A DNA stretch of 21,037 bases from an uncultured Collinsella sp. (GTDB taxonomy: Bacteria; Actinomycetota; Coriobacteriia; Coriobacteriales; Coriobacteriaceae): NCBI GenBank assembly GCA_902496275.1, contig CABVAC010000035.1, positions 1 to 21,037 on the forward strand. Direction: 5' to 3'. The position numbers and the translations under genes are program-made. Below the pieces are notes generated by a model, which was not told the DNA's origin, did not search any database, and saw only the letters and a list, made by a program, of their open reading frames with translations. Shown one piece after another: positions 7,405 through 12,920 of this stretch. How positions within the stretch are numbered: position 1 is the stretch's first letter; every line of letters starts with the position of its first letter.

Positions 7405-9708
7405 CTACGCCCCGGCGGGGCGGGTAATTACAGTGGTAACGCCTTTGTTACGCTTTCTTGGCAGGAGCCTTAACAGCTGCTGCCTGGCCTTGGGAGCAGC
7501 CTTTTTGGTGGCTGCCTTCTTGGCCGTGGTGGACTTGGCCGAAGCCTTGGCAGCGGGCTTGGCAGCCTTCGCCTTAGCCGGAGCCTTCTTAGCAGCTGCG
7601 GTCTTGGGCTTCACCGAGGACACTCGCTTGCGCGTCGCCTTCTTGGGCTCCTCGACCACGGGCGGCTTATAGCTGCTGGGACCGCGACGCTTAAGCACCA
7701 CGCCTGCCAGGCCGGGCACCTTAATCTCGATGGAGTCCATCTGCCCGTTCCAGGGATAGGGCTCACTCGAGCAGGTGTAGGGCTCCTTGCCAGCATAGCC
7801 GCTGCCGCCAAACTCGGGACGGTCAGAGTCAAAGATGACCTCCCAGTCGCCCTCGCGCGGCACGCCCACGCGGAAGCTCTCGTAGCTCGCCGGGTCAAAG
7901 TTGATCAGGATCACCAGGTCGTCATCGACGTCCTCGCCCTGGCGCACAAAGCTCACGATGGACTGCTTAGAGTTATCCGCGTCAATCCAGGTAAAGCCGT
8001 CGTCGGTGTAGCCGCGCTCGTACAGGGCGGGCTCGGCGGTGTACAGGTGGTTAAGTGCCTTGATAAAAGCCTGATGATGACGGTGGGTCTCGTACTCCTC
8101 GGTCAGGAACCACTGGATGGACTCGTAGTAGCGCCATTCAATAAACTGGCCGATCTCGTTGCCCATAAAGTTGAGCTTGGCACCGGGGTGCGTCATCTGG
8201 TAGAAGGCCAGCGTACGCAGACCGGCAAACTGGCGCCACCAGTCACCCGGCATGCGGCCGATGAGCGAGCACTTGCCGTGCACGACCTCGTCGTGGCTCA
8301 GCGGGCAAATAAAGTTCTCGGTAAAGGCGTACATGATGGAGAACGTGAGTAGCCCGTGGTTGCCGGGGCGCCATGGAAAATCGGTCTGCATGTAGTGCAG
8401 GGTGTCGTTCATCCAGCCCATGTCCCACTTGTAGTGGAAGCCCAGGCCGCCGTCCTGCGGCGGGTAGGTCACGAGCGGCCACGCGGTGGACTCCTCGGCC
8501 ATCATCATCACGTCGGGGTAGTGCGCCTCAACGGCGCAGTTGACCTGGCGGATAAACGCGCTGGCGTCCAGGTCTTCCTCGGTTCCGTACTTGTTGAACT
8601 TCTTTTGGCCGGGATCGTCGATGCCAAAGTTGAGGTACAGCATGCTGGACACGCCGTCCATGCGAATGCCGTCCACGTGGAAGTTCTCGAGCCAGTACAG
8701 CACGTTGGAGACAAGGAAGGAGCGGACCTCGCCGCGGGCGAAGTCGAACTTATGCGTGCCCCAGTTGGGGTGAATCTCGTGCTCAAACAGCATGTGGCCG
8801 TTAAAGGTGGCAAGACCGTGGGAGTCGGCGCAAAAACCGCCGGGCACCCAGTCCATGATCACGCCGATGCCCGCCTCGTGGCACGCATCGATAAAGTGCA
8901 TGAGCTGCTGCGGGTTGCCGTAGCGCGACGTGGCGGCGTAGTAGCCAGTCGTCTGGTAGCCCCAGGAGCCATCGAAGGGATGTTCCATAAGCGGCATGAC
9001 CTCGATATGCGTATAGCCCATGTCGCGCACGTAGTCCACGAGCTCAACCGACAGATCGTCGTAGGTGTAGAACTCACCGCGCTGCGCGGGGAAGGGATCC
9101 ATGGGGCCGGGGTAGTTGCCGTACTCGTCGGGCTCGCCCTGCGGCGCGTCGCCGTGGCGCTTCCACGAGCCAATATGCACCTCGTAGATGTTGAGTGGCT
9201 GCGACATGTGGTTGTGGTCGGCGCGGCACTTGAGCCACGCGGCGTCGTTCCACTTGTAGCCATCGAGGGTCCACAGCACACTGGCGGTACCCGGAGGGCA
9301 CTCGGCCTTAAAGGCATACGGATCGGCTTTGTAGAGCTTTTCGCCCTCGTTGGTCTCGATGAGGTATTTATAGAGCTGGCCCTGCTCGGCGCCAGGAATA
9401 AAGCCTTCCCAGATAGCGCTCGTATGCACGGGCACCAGCGGGTTGGCTTCCTCATCCCAGTCGTTAAATTCGCCAATGACGTGGACGCTCTTTACGTCGG
9501 GCGCCCAAACGCAAAAGCGCCAGCCGCGCGTGCGCTGCTGCGTGTCGGGATGCGCGCCCATCTTTTCCCAGCTGCGCTCCCACATACCAATGCCAAACAG
9601 ATAGACATCGTCCTTGGAGAGCTCCGGTGCGTGCGGAGCCGGTTTGCGGGTTGCGGGCTTTTTAGCCGTTGGCTTTAGCTTTGAATCGCTCACGTTTGAT
9701 CCCATCAT
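7405..9708 (-). CDS. glgB: 1,4-alpha-glucan branching enzyme with frameshifted basic tail
   Basis: GlgB cuts alpha-1,4 chains and re-attaches them as alpha-1,6 branches (GH13). The start is uncertain: ATG 9708, ATG 9705, or GTG 9693, which has the better spaced GGGA. Counting from 9708 (767 residues), a short basic N-terminal segment (KPTAKKPATRKPAP) precedes a CBM48-like domain and the GH13 barrel. The barrel has DWVPGG, the nucleophile Asp in IRMDG (about 351), the acid Glu in MAEEST (about 405), and LSHDEVVHGK. After the all-beta C domain comes a Lys/Ala-rich tail from about residue 685 (KKATRKRVSS...). In the last ~27 residues it switches abruptly to unrelated sequence. Reading one base shifted from 7486 gives QAAAVKAPAKKA and a TAA at 7448-7450, so a one-base loss (or read error) is likely. 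It is the first gene of the operon. Confidence 0.95.
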   Translation of the reverse strand: MMGSNVSDSKLKPTAKKPATRKPAPHAPELSKDDVYLFGIGMWERSWEKMGAHPDTQQRTRGWRFCVWAPDVKSVHVIGEFNDWDEEANPLVPVHTSAIWEGFIPGAEQGQLYKYLIETNEGEKLYKADPYAFKAECPPGTASVLWTLDGYKWNDAAWLKCRADHNHMSQPLNIYEVHIGSWKRHGDAPQGEPDEYGNYPGPMDPFPAQRGEFYTYDDLSVELVDYVRDMGYTHIEVMPLMEHPFDGSWGYQTTGYYAATSRYGNPQQLMHFIDACHEAGIGVIMDWVPGGFCADSHGLATFNGHMLFEHEIHPNWGTHKFDFARGEVRSFLVSNVLYWLENFHVDGIRMDGVSSMLYLNFGIDDPGQKKFNKYGTEEDLDASAFIRQVNCAVEAHYPDVMMMAEESTAWPLVTYPPQDGGLGFHYKWDMGWMNDTLHYMQTDFPWRPGNHGLLTFSIMYAFTENFICPLSHDEVVHGKCSLIGRMPGDWWRQFAGLRTLAFYQMTHPGAKLNFMGNEIGQFIEWRYYESIQWFLTEEYETHRHHQAFIKALNHLYTAEPALYERGYTDDGFTWIDADNSKQSIVSFVRQGEDVDDDLVILINFDPASYESFRVGVPREGDWEVIFDSDRPEFGGSGYAGKEPYTCSSEPYPWNGQMDSIEIKVPGLAGVVLKRRGPSSYKPPVVEEPKKATRKRVSSVKPKTAAAKKAPAKAKAAKPAAKASAKSTTAKKAATKKAAPKARQQLLRLLPRKRNKGVTTVITRPAGA

Positions 9709-9780
9709 GACGCGGCAGCGTGTTGCCTTGGTGACTAGATGCGAAAGGTCCAAGGCTGCACGAATCGAAGGGACGGCGAA

Positions 9781-9832
9781 GTTTCTGTGATTCGTTCCAC
9801 CTCGCGTGCTCGGTGGAACTTTCGGCAGAAAC
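9781..9832 (-). promoter_or_regulatory. Nested hairpin in the glgB leader
   Basis: The outer arms GTTTCTG (9781-9787) and CAGAAAC (9826-9832) enclose a symmetric 6x6 internal loop. Inside it is a perfect 8-bp stem, GTTCCACC (9794-9801) with GGTGGAAC (9812-9819), and a 10-nt loop. The structure sits about 75 nt upstream of the glgB start, within the predicted 5' leader. It is followed by no U-run in the minus direction, so a role in mRNA stability or ligand/protein binding is more likely than termination (inference). Confidence 0.55.
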
Positions 9833-9905
9833 TACGATAACACCTGTGCGTTAGTTTTATGGACGAAAGCAGATTTGCGGGGGCGTTTAATCGGTAAGCG
9901 ACATG

Positions 9906-9934
9906 TTTATACCACTGGCAGAATTGCCGTGGTA
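9906..9934 (-). promoter_or_regulatory. Predicted glg operon promoter (extended -10)
   Basis: Read on the minus strand, TGGTATAAA (9914-9906) is an extended -10 element (TGnTATAAA). At 17-18 nt spacing the -35 position falls on TACCAC/TTACCA (9929-9935), a poor -35 that lies inside the inverted repeat 9930-9955. Extended -10 promoters tolerate weak -35 boxes. A repressor on the repeat would block this promoter. Confidence 0.5.
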
Positions 9935-9955
9935 AAACTCTTGACAGTTTTACCA
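9930..9955. promoter_or_regulatory. Perfect inverted repeat, probable operator
   Basis: TGGTAAAACT (9930-9939) and AGTTTTACCA (9946-9955) are perfect inverted copies around CTTGAC. The repeat covers the -35 region of the glg promoter. It also embeds a consensus TTGACA (9941-9946) that can serve as the -35 of the divergent HAD-gene promoter. The same half-site TGGTAAAAC recurs at 9987-9995. This arrangement suggests a shared transcription factor site controlling both directions. Confidence 0.6.
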
Positions 9956-9970
9956 ATTAGGGTTTCAAAA
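9941..9970 (+). promoter_or_regulatory. Possible promoter for the HAD-thiN unit
   Basis: A consensus -35 TTGACA (9941-9946) is followed at 17-18 nt by TTCAAA/TCAAAA (9964-9970), a weak -10. The predicted transcript start is about 60 nt upstream of the HAD start codon, with the LacI-like site 9987-10005 positioned just downstream, where a repressor would act as a roadblock. The weak -10 keeps confidence low. Confidence 0.35.
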
Positions 9971-9986
9971 TTGTTAGCCTGACGTT

Positions 9987-10017
9987 TGGTAAAACGTTTT
10001 TAGCAGGTTGTTTACCA
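9987..10017. promoter_or_regulatory. LacI-type palindrome plus extra half-site
   Basis: TGGTAAAAC directly abuts GTTTTTAGCA (9987-10005), giving a near-palindrome with a central CG, the layout known for LacI-family operators. A third element, GTTTACCA (10010-10017), is an inverted partial copy. Together with 9930-9955, four or five copies of one half-site lie within 90 nt. The cognate regulator is not in the window. Confidence 0.5.
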
Positions 10018-10039
10018 TTTGACATCGAAAGGTTCGTTT

Positions 10040-10729
10040 ATGTCCCATACCGCCGCTCCCAAGGTTGCTTTTATTTTCGATTGCGACGGCACACTGGTTA
10101 ATAGCACGCCCGTTTGGGCCTATGCCCAGCCCGAGTTATTGCACCGCCACGGTGTCGACGTGACGGTCGACGAGTTTGCCCAGTTTGAGCATTTGTCGCT
10201 GGAGGATGAGTGCCAGGCCTACCACGACACCTGGGGTATTGGCGCGAATGGCGAGGAGCTGTACCGCGAGCTGAGCAATATTCTGATTGATGGGTACTCC
10301 AAGGTGCCGCCGCGCAAGGGTCTCCTGGCATTTTTGGAGCAGGCGAAGGCGGCAGGCATTGCCATGTGCGTGGCTACGTCCACGCCGGCCGAGCTGGTGC
10401 AGTCCGCGCTCGCTGGTGCCGGGCTCGACGCTTACATGGAGTTTGTTACCACCACGGGCGAGGCAGGACGCTCCAAACAGTTCCCCGATGTGTACAAGCT
10501 GGCGCTGCGCCGCCTGGAGGAGCGCCACGGGTGTAAATTTGAGCGCGCATGGGTGTTTGAGGACGCCGTCTTTGGCCTAAAGAGCTCTGGTTCCGCCGGC
10601 TTTAAGCGCGTGGGCATCTATGATCCGCACGGCCGCATGAAGCGCGACGACGTGCGCGACAACTGCGATATCTTTATCGACAGCTACGAGGAGCTGGATC
10701 TACCCTGCGTGCTTTCGTTTAAGGGATAG
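10040..10729 (+). CDS. HAD-superfamily hydrolase (phosphatase/phosphoglucomutase-like)
   Basis: This 229-residue protein starts at ATG 10040, with GAAAGG eight bases upstream; a TTG at 10019 is less likely. The HAD motifs are in order: DCDGT with nucleophile Asp14 and Asp16, ATST (Thr114/Ser115), Lys146 in GRSKQFPD, and FEDAVFG with Glu174-Asp175. An alpha-helical C1 cap lies between motifs I and II, as in subfamily I phosphatases and beta-phosphoglucomutases. The substrate cannot be read from sequence. It diverges from the glg operon across shared operators, which hints at sugar phosphate. It is also followed 9 nt later by thiN, which would fit a thiamine-phosphate phosphatase. Both ideas are inference. 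Confidence 0.88.
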   Translation: MSHTAAPKVAFIFDCDGTLVNSTPVWAYAQPELLHRHGVDVTVDEFAQFEHLSLEDECQAYHDTWGIGANGEELYRELSNILIDGYSKVPPRKGLLAFLEQAKAAGIAMCVATSTPAELVQSALAGAGLDAYMEFVTTTGEAGRSKQFPDVYKLALRRLEERHGCKFERAWVFEDAVFGLKSSGSAGFKRVGIYDPHGRMKRDDVRDNCDIFIDSYEELDLPCVLSFKG

Positions 10730-10738
10730 GCGAGGGCT

Positions 10739-11380
10739 GTGGCTTGCAAAGTATTAGTGGTCTGCGGCTCGCCCGTGGTGGCAAGCGCGGATCTGTTGCG
10801 TAGGCTAGCAGGGGAGTGCGACCACGTTGTCGCTGTGGACCGCGGACTCGACGCGCTGCTGGGCGCGGGACTGGGCTGCGACGTCTATGTGGGGGATGCC
10901 GACACGGTGAGCGATGCGGGCCGCGCGTTGGTCGATGCCGCCACCGATTTTGAAGTTGAGCGCCACGACCCGTACAAGGACCATACCGATCTGGCGCTGG
11001 CGCTCGATTCCGTCCGCCGTCGCTGGCCGGGTGCCGAAGTGGTTGCGACCTGCGCCACCGGCGGCCGTCCCGACATGGCGCTTTCCGTACTGGGGCTTCT
11101 CGCGGGCTACGGGGACACTCCTGTCTGGATTGCCGAGGACAAGGTGGTCGCCCGCTTCCTTCGTGCAGGCGAATCGTGGACCATCGAAGCCGCCGAAGGC
11201 AAGACGTTCTCCATCATCGCCATAGCCCCCAACACCGAGGTAAGCGAACGCGGCCTAGAATGGGAGTTAGATTACAGCCCCCTGGGCTTGTTAGCCGACA
11301 CGGGCATCAGCAACGTCGTCAGGGGTACGGCCAAGATCCAAGTCCACACCGGCACCGCCATCGCTTACCTATATCATTAG
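10739..11380 (+). CDS. thiN: Thiamine pyrophosphokinase
   Basis: The enzyme transfers pyrophosphate from ATP to thiamine to give thiamine diphosphate. The 213-residue frame opens with GTG 10739, 9 nt after the HAD stop, so the two genes are probably cotranscribed; AGGG just upstream is close to the start. Family signatures are visible: VDRGLDALL (33-41, in place of the usual ADGGAN), the metal-binding GDADT (52-56), and KDHTDLALAL (80-89, matching the KDxTD signature). A beta-rich C-terminal thiamine-binding half follows, including the segment GLEWELDYSPL. The length is typical (about 210). Confidence 0.88.
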   Translation: MACKVLVVCGSPVVASADLLRRLAGECDHVVAVDRGLDALLGAGLGCDVYVGDADTVSDAGRALVDAATDFEVERHDPYKDHTDLALALDSVRRRWPGAEVVATCATGGRPDMALSVLGLLAGYGDTPVWIAEDKVVARFLRAGESWTIEAAEGKTFSIIAIAPNTEVSERGLEWELDYSPLGLLADTGISNVVRGTAKIQVHTGTAIAYLYH

Positions 11381-11407
11381 GCAATTAGAGTCTGACCAAA
11401 AAAGTCC

Positions 11408-11436
11408 TTGCACGTCGCGCCAACTTCCCCTATAGT
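11408..11436 (+). promoter_or_regulatory. Promoter of tRNA-Ala
   Basis: TTGCAC (11408-11413) and TATAGT (11431-11436) are spaced by exactly 17 nt, and the predicted start is about 7 nt before the mature tRNA 5' end. Confidence 0.75.
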
Positions 11437-11449
11437 ATCTTCCCGTCAC

Positions 11450-11525
11450 GGGGGCGTAGCTCAGCTGGGAGAGCGCTTGACTGGCAGTCAAGAGGTCAGG
11501 GGTTCGATTCCCCTCGTCTCCACCA
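11450..11525 (+). tRNA. tRNA-Ala (anticodon GGC)
   Basis: The 76-nt sequence folds as a standard cloverleaf. The acceptor stem is GGGGGCG/CGTCTCC, the D stem GCTC/GAGC, the anticodon stem CTTGA/TCAAG around loop CTGGCAG (anticodon GGC, reading GCC/GCU), and the T arm AGGGG-TTCGATT-CCCCT. Discriminator A and an encoded CCA end it. It has its own promoter and terminator, so it is a single-gene unit. I found no second copy of its 3' end that would mark an integrated element. Confidence 0.97.
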
Positions 11526-11537
11526 TCGTGAATGTTT

Positions 11538-11564
11538 AGGCTTCGGAATATCGAAGCCTTTTTT
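11538..11564 (+). terminator. Intrinsic terminator after tRNA-Ala
   Basis: GGCTTCG (11539-11545) and CGAAGCC (11552-11558) form a 7-bp stem with a 6-nt loop followed directly by TTTTTT. Confidence 0.9.
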
Positions 11565-11832
11565 CATGCCAAAATACCTCGCGCCGCAAGCCCCACCTAC
11601 GCCAACAAAAAGTTGCACAATTTATTTCCCTTATCTGTACATAGTTTGTTAGCCAAACGCAATTACCAGTGCAGCTCGCGGCTACAGTTGGGCTTCAGGA
11701 ACGCTCCCAATTATTGCCAGCACCCCAATAACCTGCGCCAACGTGAACAACTTCCCAAAACAACCCCCTTTAGCACGTCAAATGAACGATATGTTGTCCA
11801 ACGCAGCTTAAATCAGTTTCGCTAACAGCTTG

Positions 11833-11841
11833 TGCTAGGAT
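11833..11841 (+). promoter_or_regulatory. Candidate extended -10 promoter for the polysaccharide operon
   Basis: TGCTAGGAT matches the TGn-TAnnaT extended -10 pattern. No clear -35 lies at 17 nt. Use of this site would give a leader of about 460 nt. Confidence 0.3.
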
Positions 11842-11972
11842 ACCTAACGTTACATGAGTTCAACTGTGCTCTCGGCTCTAATAGGCCACATAGCACGGGG
11901 TTCATCAGCATCCGGTCGTAACGGCGGTGTTAGAAAAACCACGAGCTCCAATATCGATTGTCATGCGCGATT

Positions 11973-12001
11973 TTGCACTTGCTTTTGCGGTTACTTTTAA
12001 G
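11973..12001 (+). promoter_or_regulatory. Second candidate promoter for the polysaccharide operon
   Basis: TTGCAC (11973-11978, the same -35 hexamer as the tRNA-Ala promoter) is followed after 17 nt by TTTAAG (11996-12001). Transcripts from here would start near 12008 and include every hairpin described downstream. Confidence 0.35.
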
Positions 12002-12059
12002 TTTGCATTGGACGGTGCAATGAATTGCTACGGCAAACCACAGCAGTTCTTCAGCTGTT

Positions 12060-12103
12060 TGCGTGCGGTCCAGTTTTGTACCCGCTTGACTGGTTCGCAC
12101 GCA
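12060..12103 (+). promoter_or_regulatory. Two-tier hairpin in the leader
   Basis: TGCGTGCG (12060-12067) pairs with CGCACGCA (12096-12103). After a 2x2 internal loop, CCAGT (12070-12074) pairs with ACTGG (12089-12093). The terminal loop is 14 nt. A smaller stem (ACAGC 12040-12044 with GCTGT 12054-12058) sits just upstream and slightly competes with it. No U-run follows, so it is not a simple terminator. Confidence 0.6.
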
Positions 12104-12186
12104 GCCAGCTGGGGTCACGGTCATTTTTGCGATACACGTCTGCGACTCTAACAACTGCATTTGTACATACCGTTCACGGTGGGGCA

Positions 12187-12293
12187 GAGCCACGTGCTTG
12201 TCTGACTGGGCTCAGGGTTTGAATATGGAGCGCCTTCGCGCACAAGCGCCCTGGCGAAGCCATACCCAAACCCCGTGAGCCACACGTAAGACA
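12187..12293 (+). promoter_or_regulatory. Long structured leader hairpin upstream of the antiterminator gene
   Basis: A stem of about 26 bp is interrupted by small loops. The pairs are GGCTCA (12209-12214) with TGAGCC (12276-12281), GGGTTTG (12215-12221) with CAAACCC (12267-12273), TATGG (12224-12228) with CCATA (12260-12264), CTTC (12234-12237) with GAAG (12256-12259), and GCGC on both sides of an ACAA tetraloop (12242-12245). An outer TGTCT/AGACA pair (12199-12203, 12289-12293) can extend it to within a few bases of the ribosome-binding site. GAGCC at 12187-12191 can pair with GGCTC 12209-12213 instead, offering an alternative fold. Confidence 0.7.
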
Positions 12294-12310
12294 GCAAGGG
12301 GGTGGTGCTC

Positions 12311-12856
12311 GTGTGGTATGTGATTCAGGTCATTAACGGTCGCGAAGATGTAATGCGCGAGCGCATCGAACGCATGGTGCCGGCTGGTGCCATGCAAGAG
12401 CTCTTTTATCCCCAATATCAGACCGAAATCAAGGTACACGGCGAATGGGTCAACACATCCAAGCCGTTGTTCCCCGGTTATCTTATCTGCGATACGGCAG
12501 ACCCCCGCACCGTGCAACAGTATTTACTGCGTATGGACGACTTTGCCCGGGTGCTATCCCAGGACGGTCAGTTTGTGCCGCTGGCAAAAGAAGAGACCCA
12601 GCTCATTGGCAGTTTTACTAATAGGGGAGACCGCGTGGTGCCCATGAGCGAGGCCCTAAAGGATGGAGACCAGGTCGTGGTGACGGCAGGCCCGCTGCTG
12701 GGCCACGAGGCCCTTATCAAAACCATTAACAGACGCAAGAGCACTGCCTTTTTGGAGCTCGACCTGTGCGGCCGACGCGTAACCACCCGCGTTGGCCTCG
12801 CGGTGCTTTCAAACGAGCAGCGCGCCATGCGAAAACTCAGGAGAGCGATCGCCTAG
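12311..12856 (+). CDS. NusG-family transcription antiterminator (LoaP/RfaH type)
   Basis: Specialised NusG paralogues ride on RNA polymerase and allow read-through of long polysaccharide operons. GTG 12311 is the preferred start: AAGGGGG ends 8-9 nt upstream, and the protein then begins MWYVIQVINGRED, as NusG proteins do. GTG at 12302 or 12305 would overlap the ribosome-binding site. The 181-residue product has an NGN domain (about 1-110, with the typical PLFPGYLIC at 52-60) and a KOW domain (KDGDQVVVTAGPLLGHEALI, about 118-137). Its position as first gene of an exopolysaccharide operon argues for a LoaP-like specific factor rather than housekeeping NusG. The structured leader next to it may be its RNA target (inference). 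Confidence 0.88.
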   Translation: MWYVIQVINGREDVMRERIERMVPAGAMQELFYPQYQTEIKVHGEWVNTSKPLFPGYLICDTADPRTVQQYLLRMDDFARVLSQDGQFVPLAKEETQLIGSFTNRGDRVVPMSEALKDGDQVVVTAGPLLGHEALIKTINRRKSTAFLELDLCGRRVTTRVGLAVLSNEQRAMRKLRRAIA

Positions 12857-12897
12857 CTGCAGGCGCGCAAGCGGGCGAACGAAGGCAAAAAAGTATC

Positions 12898-12916
12898 GGG
12901 GGGGGCTCTTGGAGCC
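12898..12916 (+). promoter_or_regulatory. G8 tract and hairpin over the ribosome-binding site
   Basis: Eight G residues (12898-12905) run into GGCTC-TTG-GAGCC (12904-12916), a small 5-bp hairpin. This covers the GGAG (12911-12914) that serves the sugar transferase start at 12921. The tract is a possible slippage site or translational brake. Confidence 0.4.
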
Positions 12917-12920
12917 TACG

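Larger units (their letters stand above)
9709..10039. other. Divergent regulatory region between the glg operon and the HAD gene
   Basis: This 331-nt gap separates two divergent transcription units. It holds the glg promoter and its ~190-nt leader on the minus strand, a nested hairpin (9781-9832), a perfect 10-bp inverted repeat (9930-9955), a LacI-like palindrome (9987-10005) and a further half-site (10010-10017). I see no coding potential in it. Confidence 0.7.
11565..12310 (+). other. Long non-coding leader region before the antiterminator gene
   Basis: These ~745 nt carry no convincing gene; open frames inside have no ribosome-binding site or recognisable protein. They hold two candidate promoters (11833-11841 and 11973-12001) and a run of stable hairpins between 12034 and 12293. 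The layout fits a long 5' leader of the polysaccharide operon. I see nothing definable in 11565-11830. Confidence 0.6.

Noticed and set aside
7405..7425. GC-rich inverted repeat CGCCCC/GGGGCG after glgB as a terminator
   Set aside because: The stem is short, not followed by a U-run on the minus strand, and sits just before glgP, which appears to be cotranscribed.
8356..9678. A 440-residue plus-strand frame opposite glgB
   Set aside because: It is a shadow of the well-conserved GH13 coding frame and has no independent signals.
11450..11525. tRNA-Ala as an integration site for the polysaccharide region
   Set aside because: I found no integrase and no downstream repeat of the tRNA 3' end within the window.
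11924..11934. GGCGGTGTTAG resembling the ops element GGCGGTAG of RfaH-controlled operons
   Set aside because: Only the first six bases agree and the rest of the ops/JUMPstart context is missing; chance is a sufficient explanation.
11532..12193. Small frames (74-97 residues) in the region between tRNA-Ala and the antiterminator gene
   Set aside because: None has a ribosome-binding site or recognisable sequence. One begins inside the tRNA terminator, and two overlap on opposite strands.
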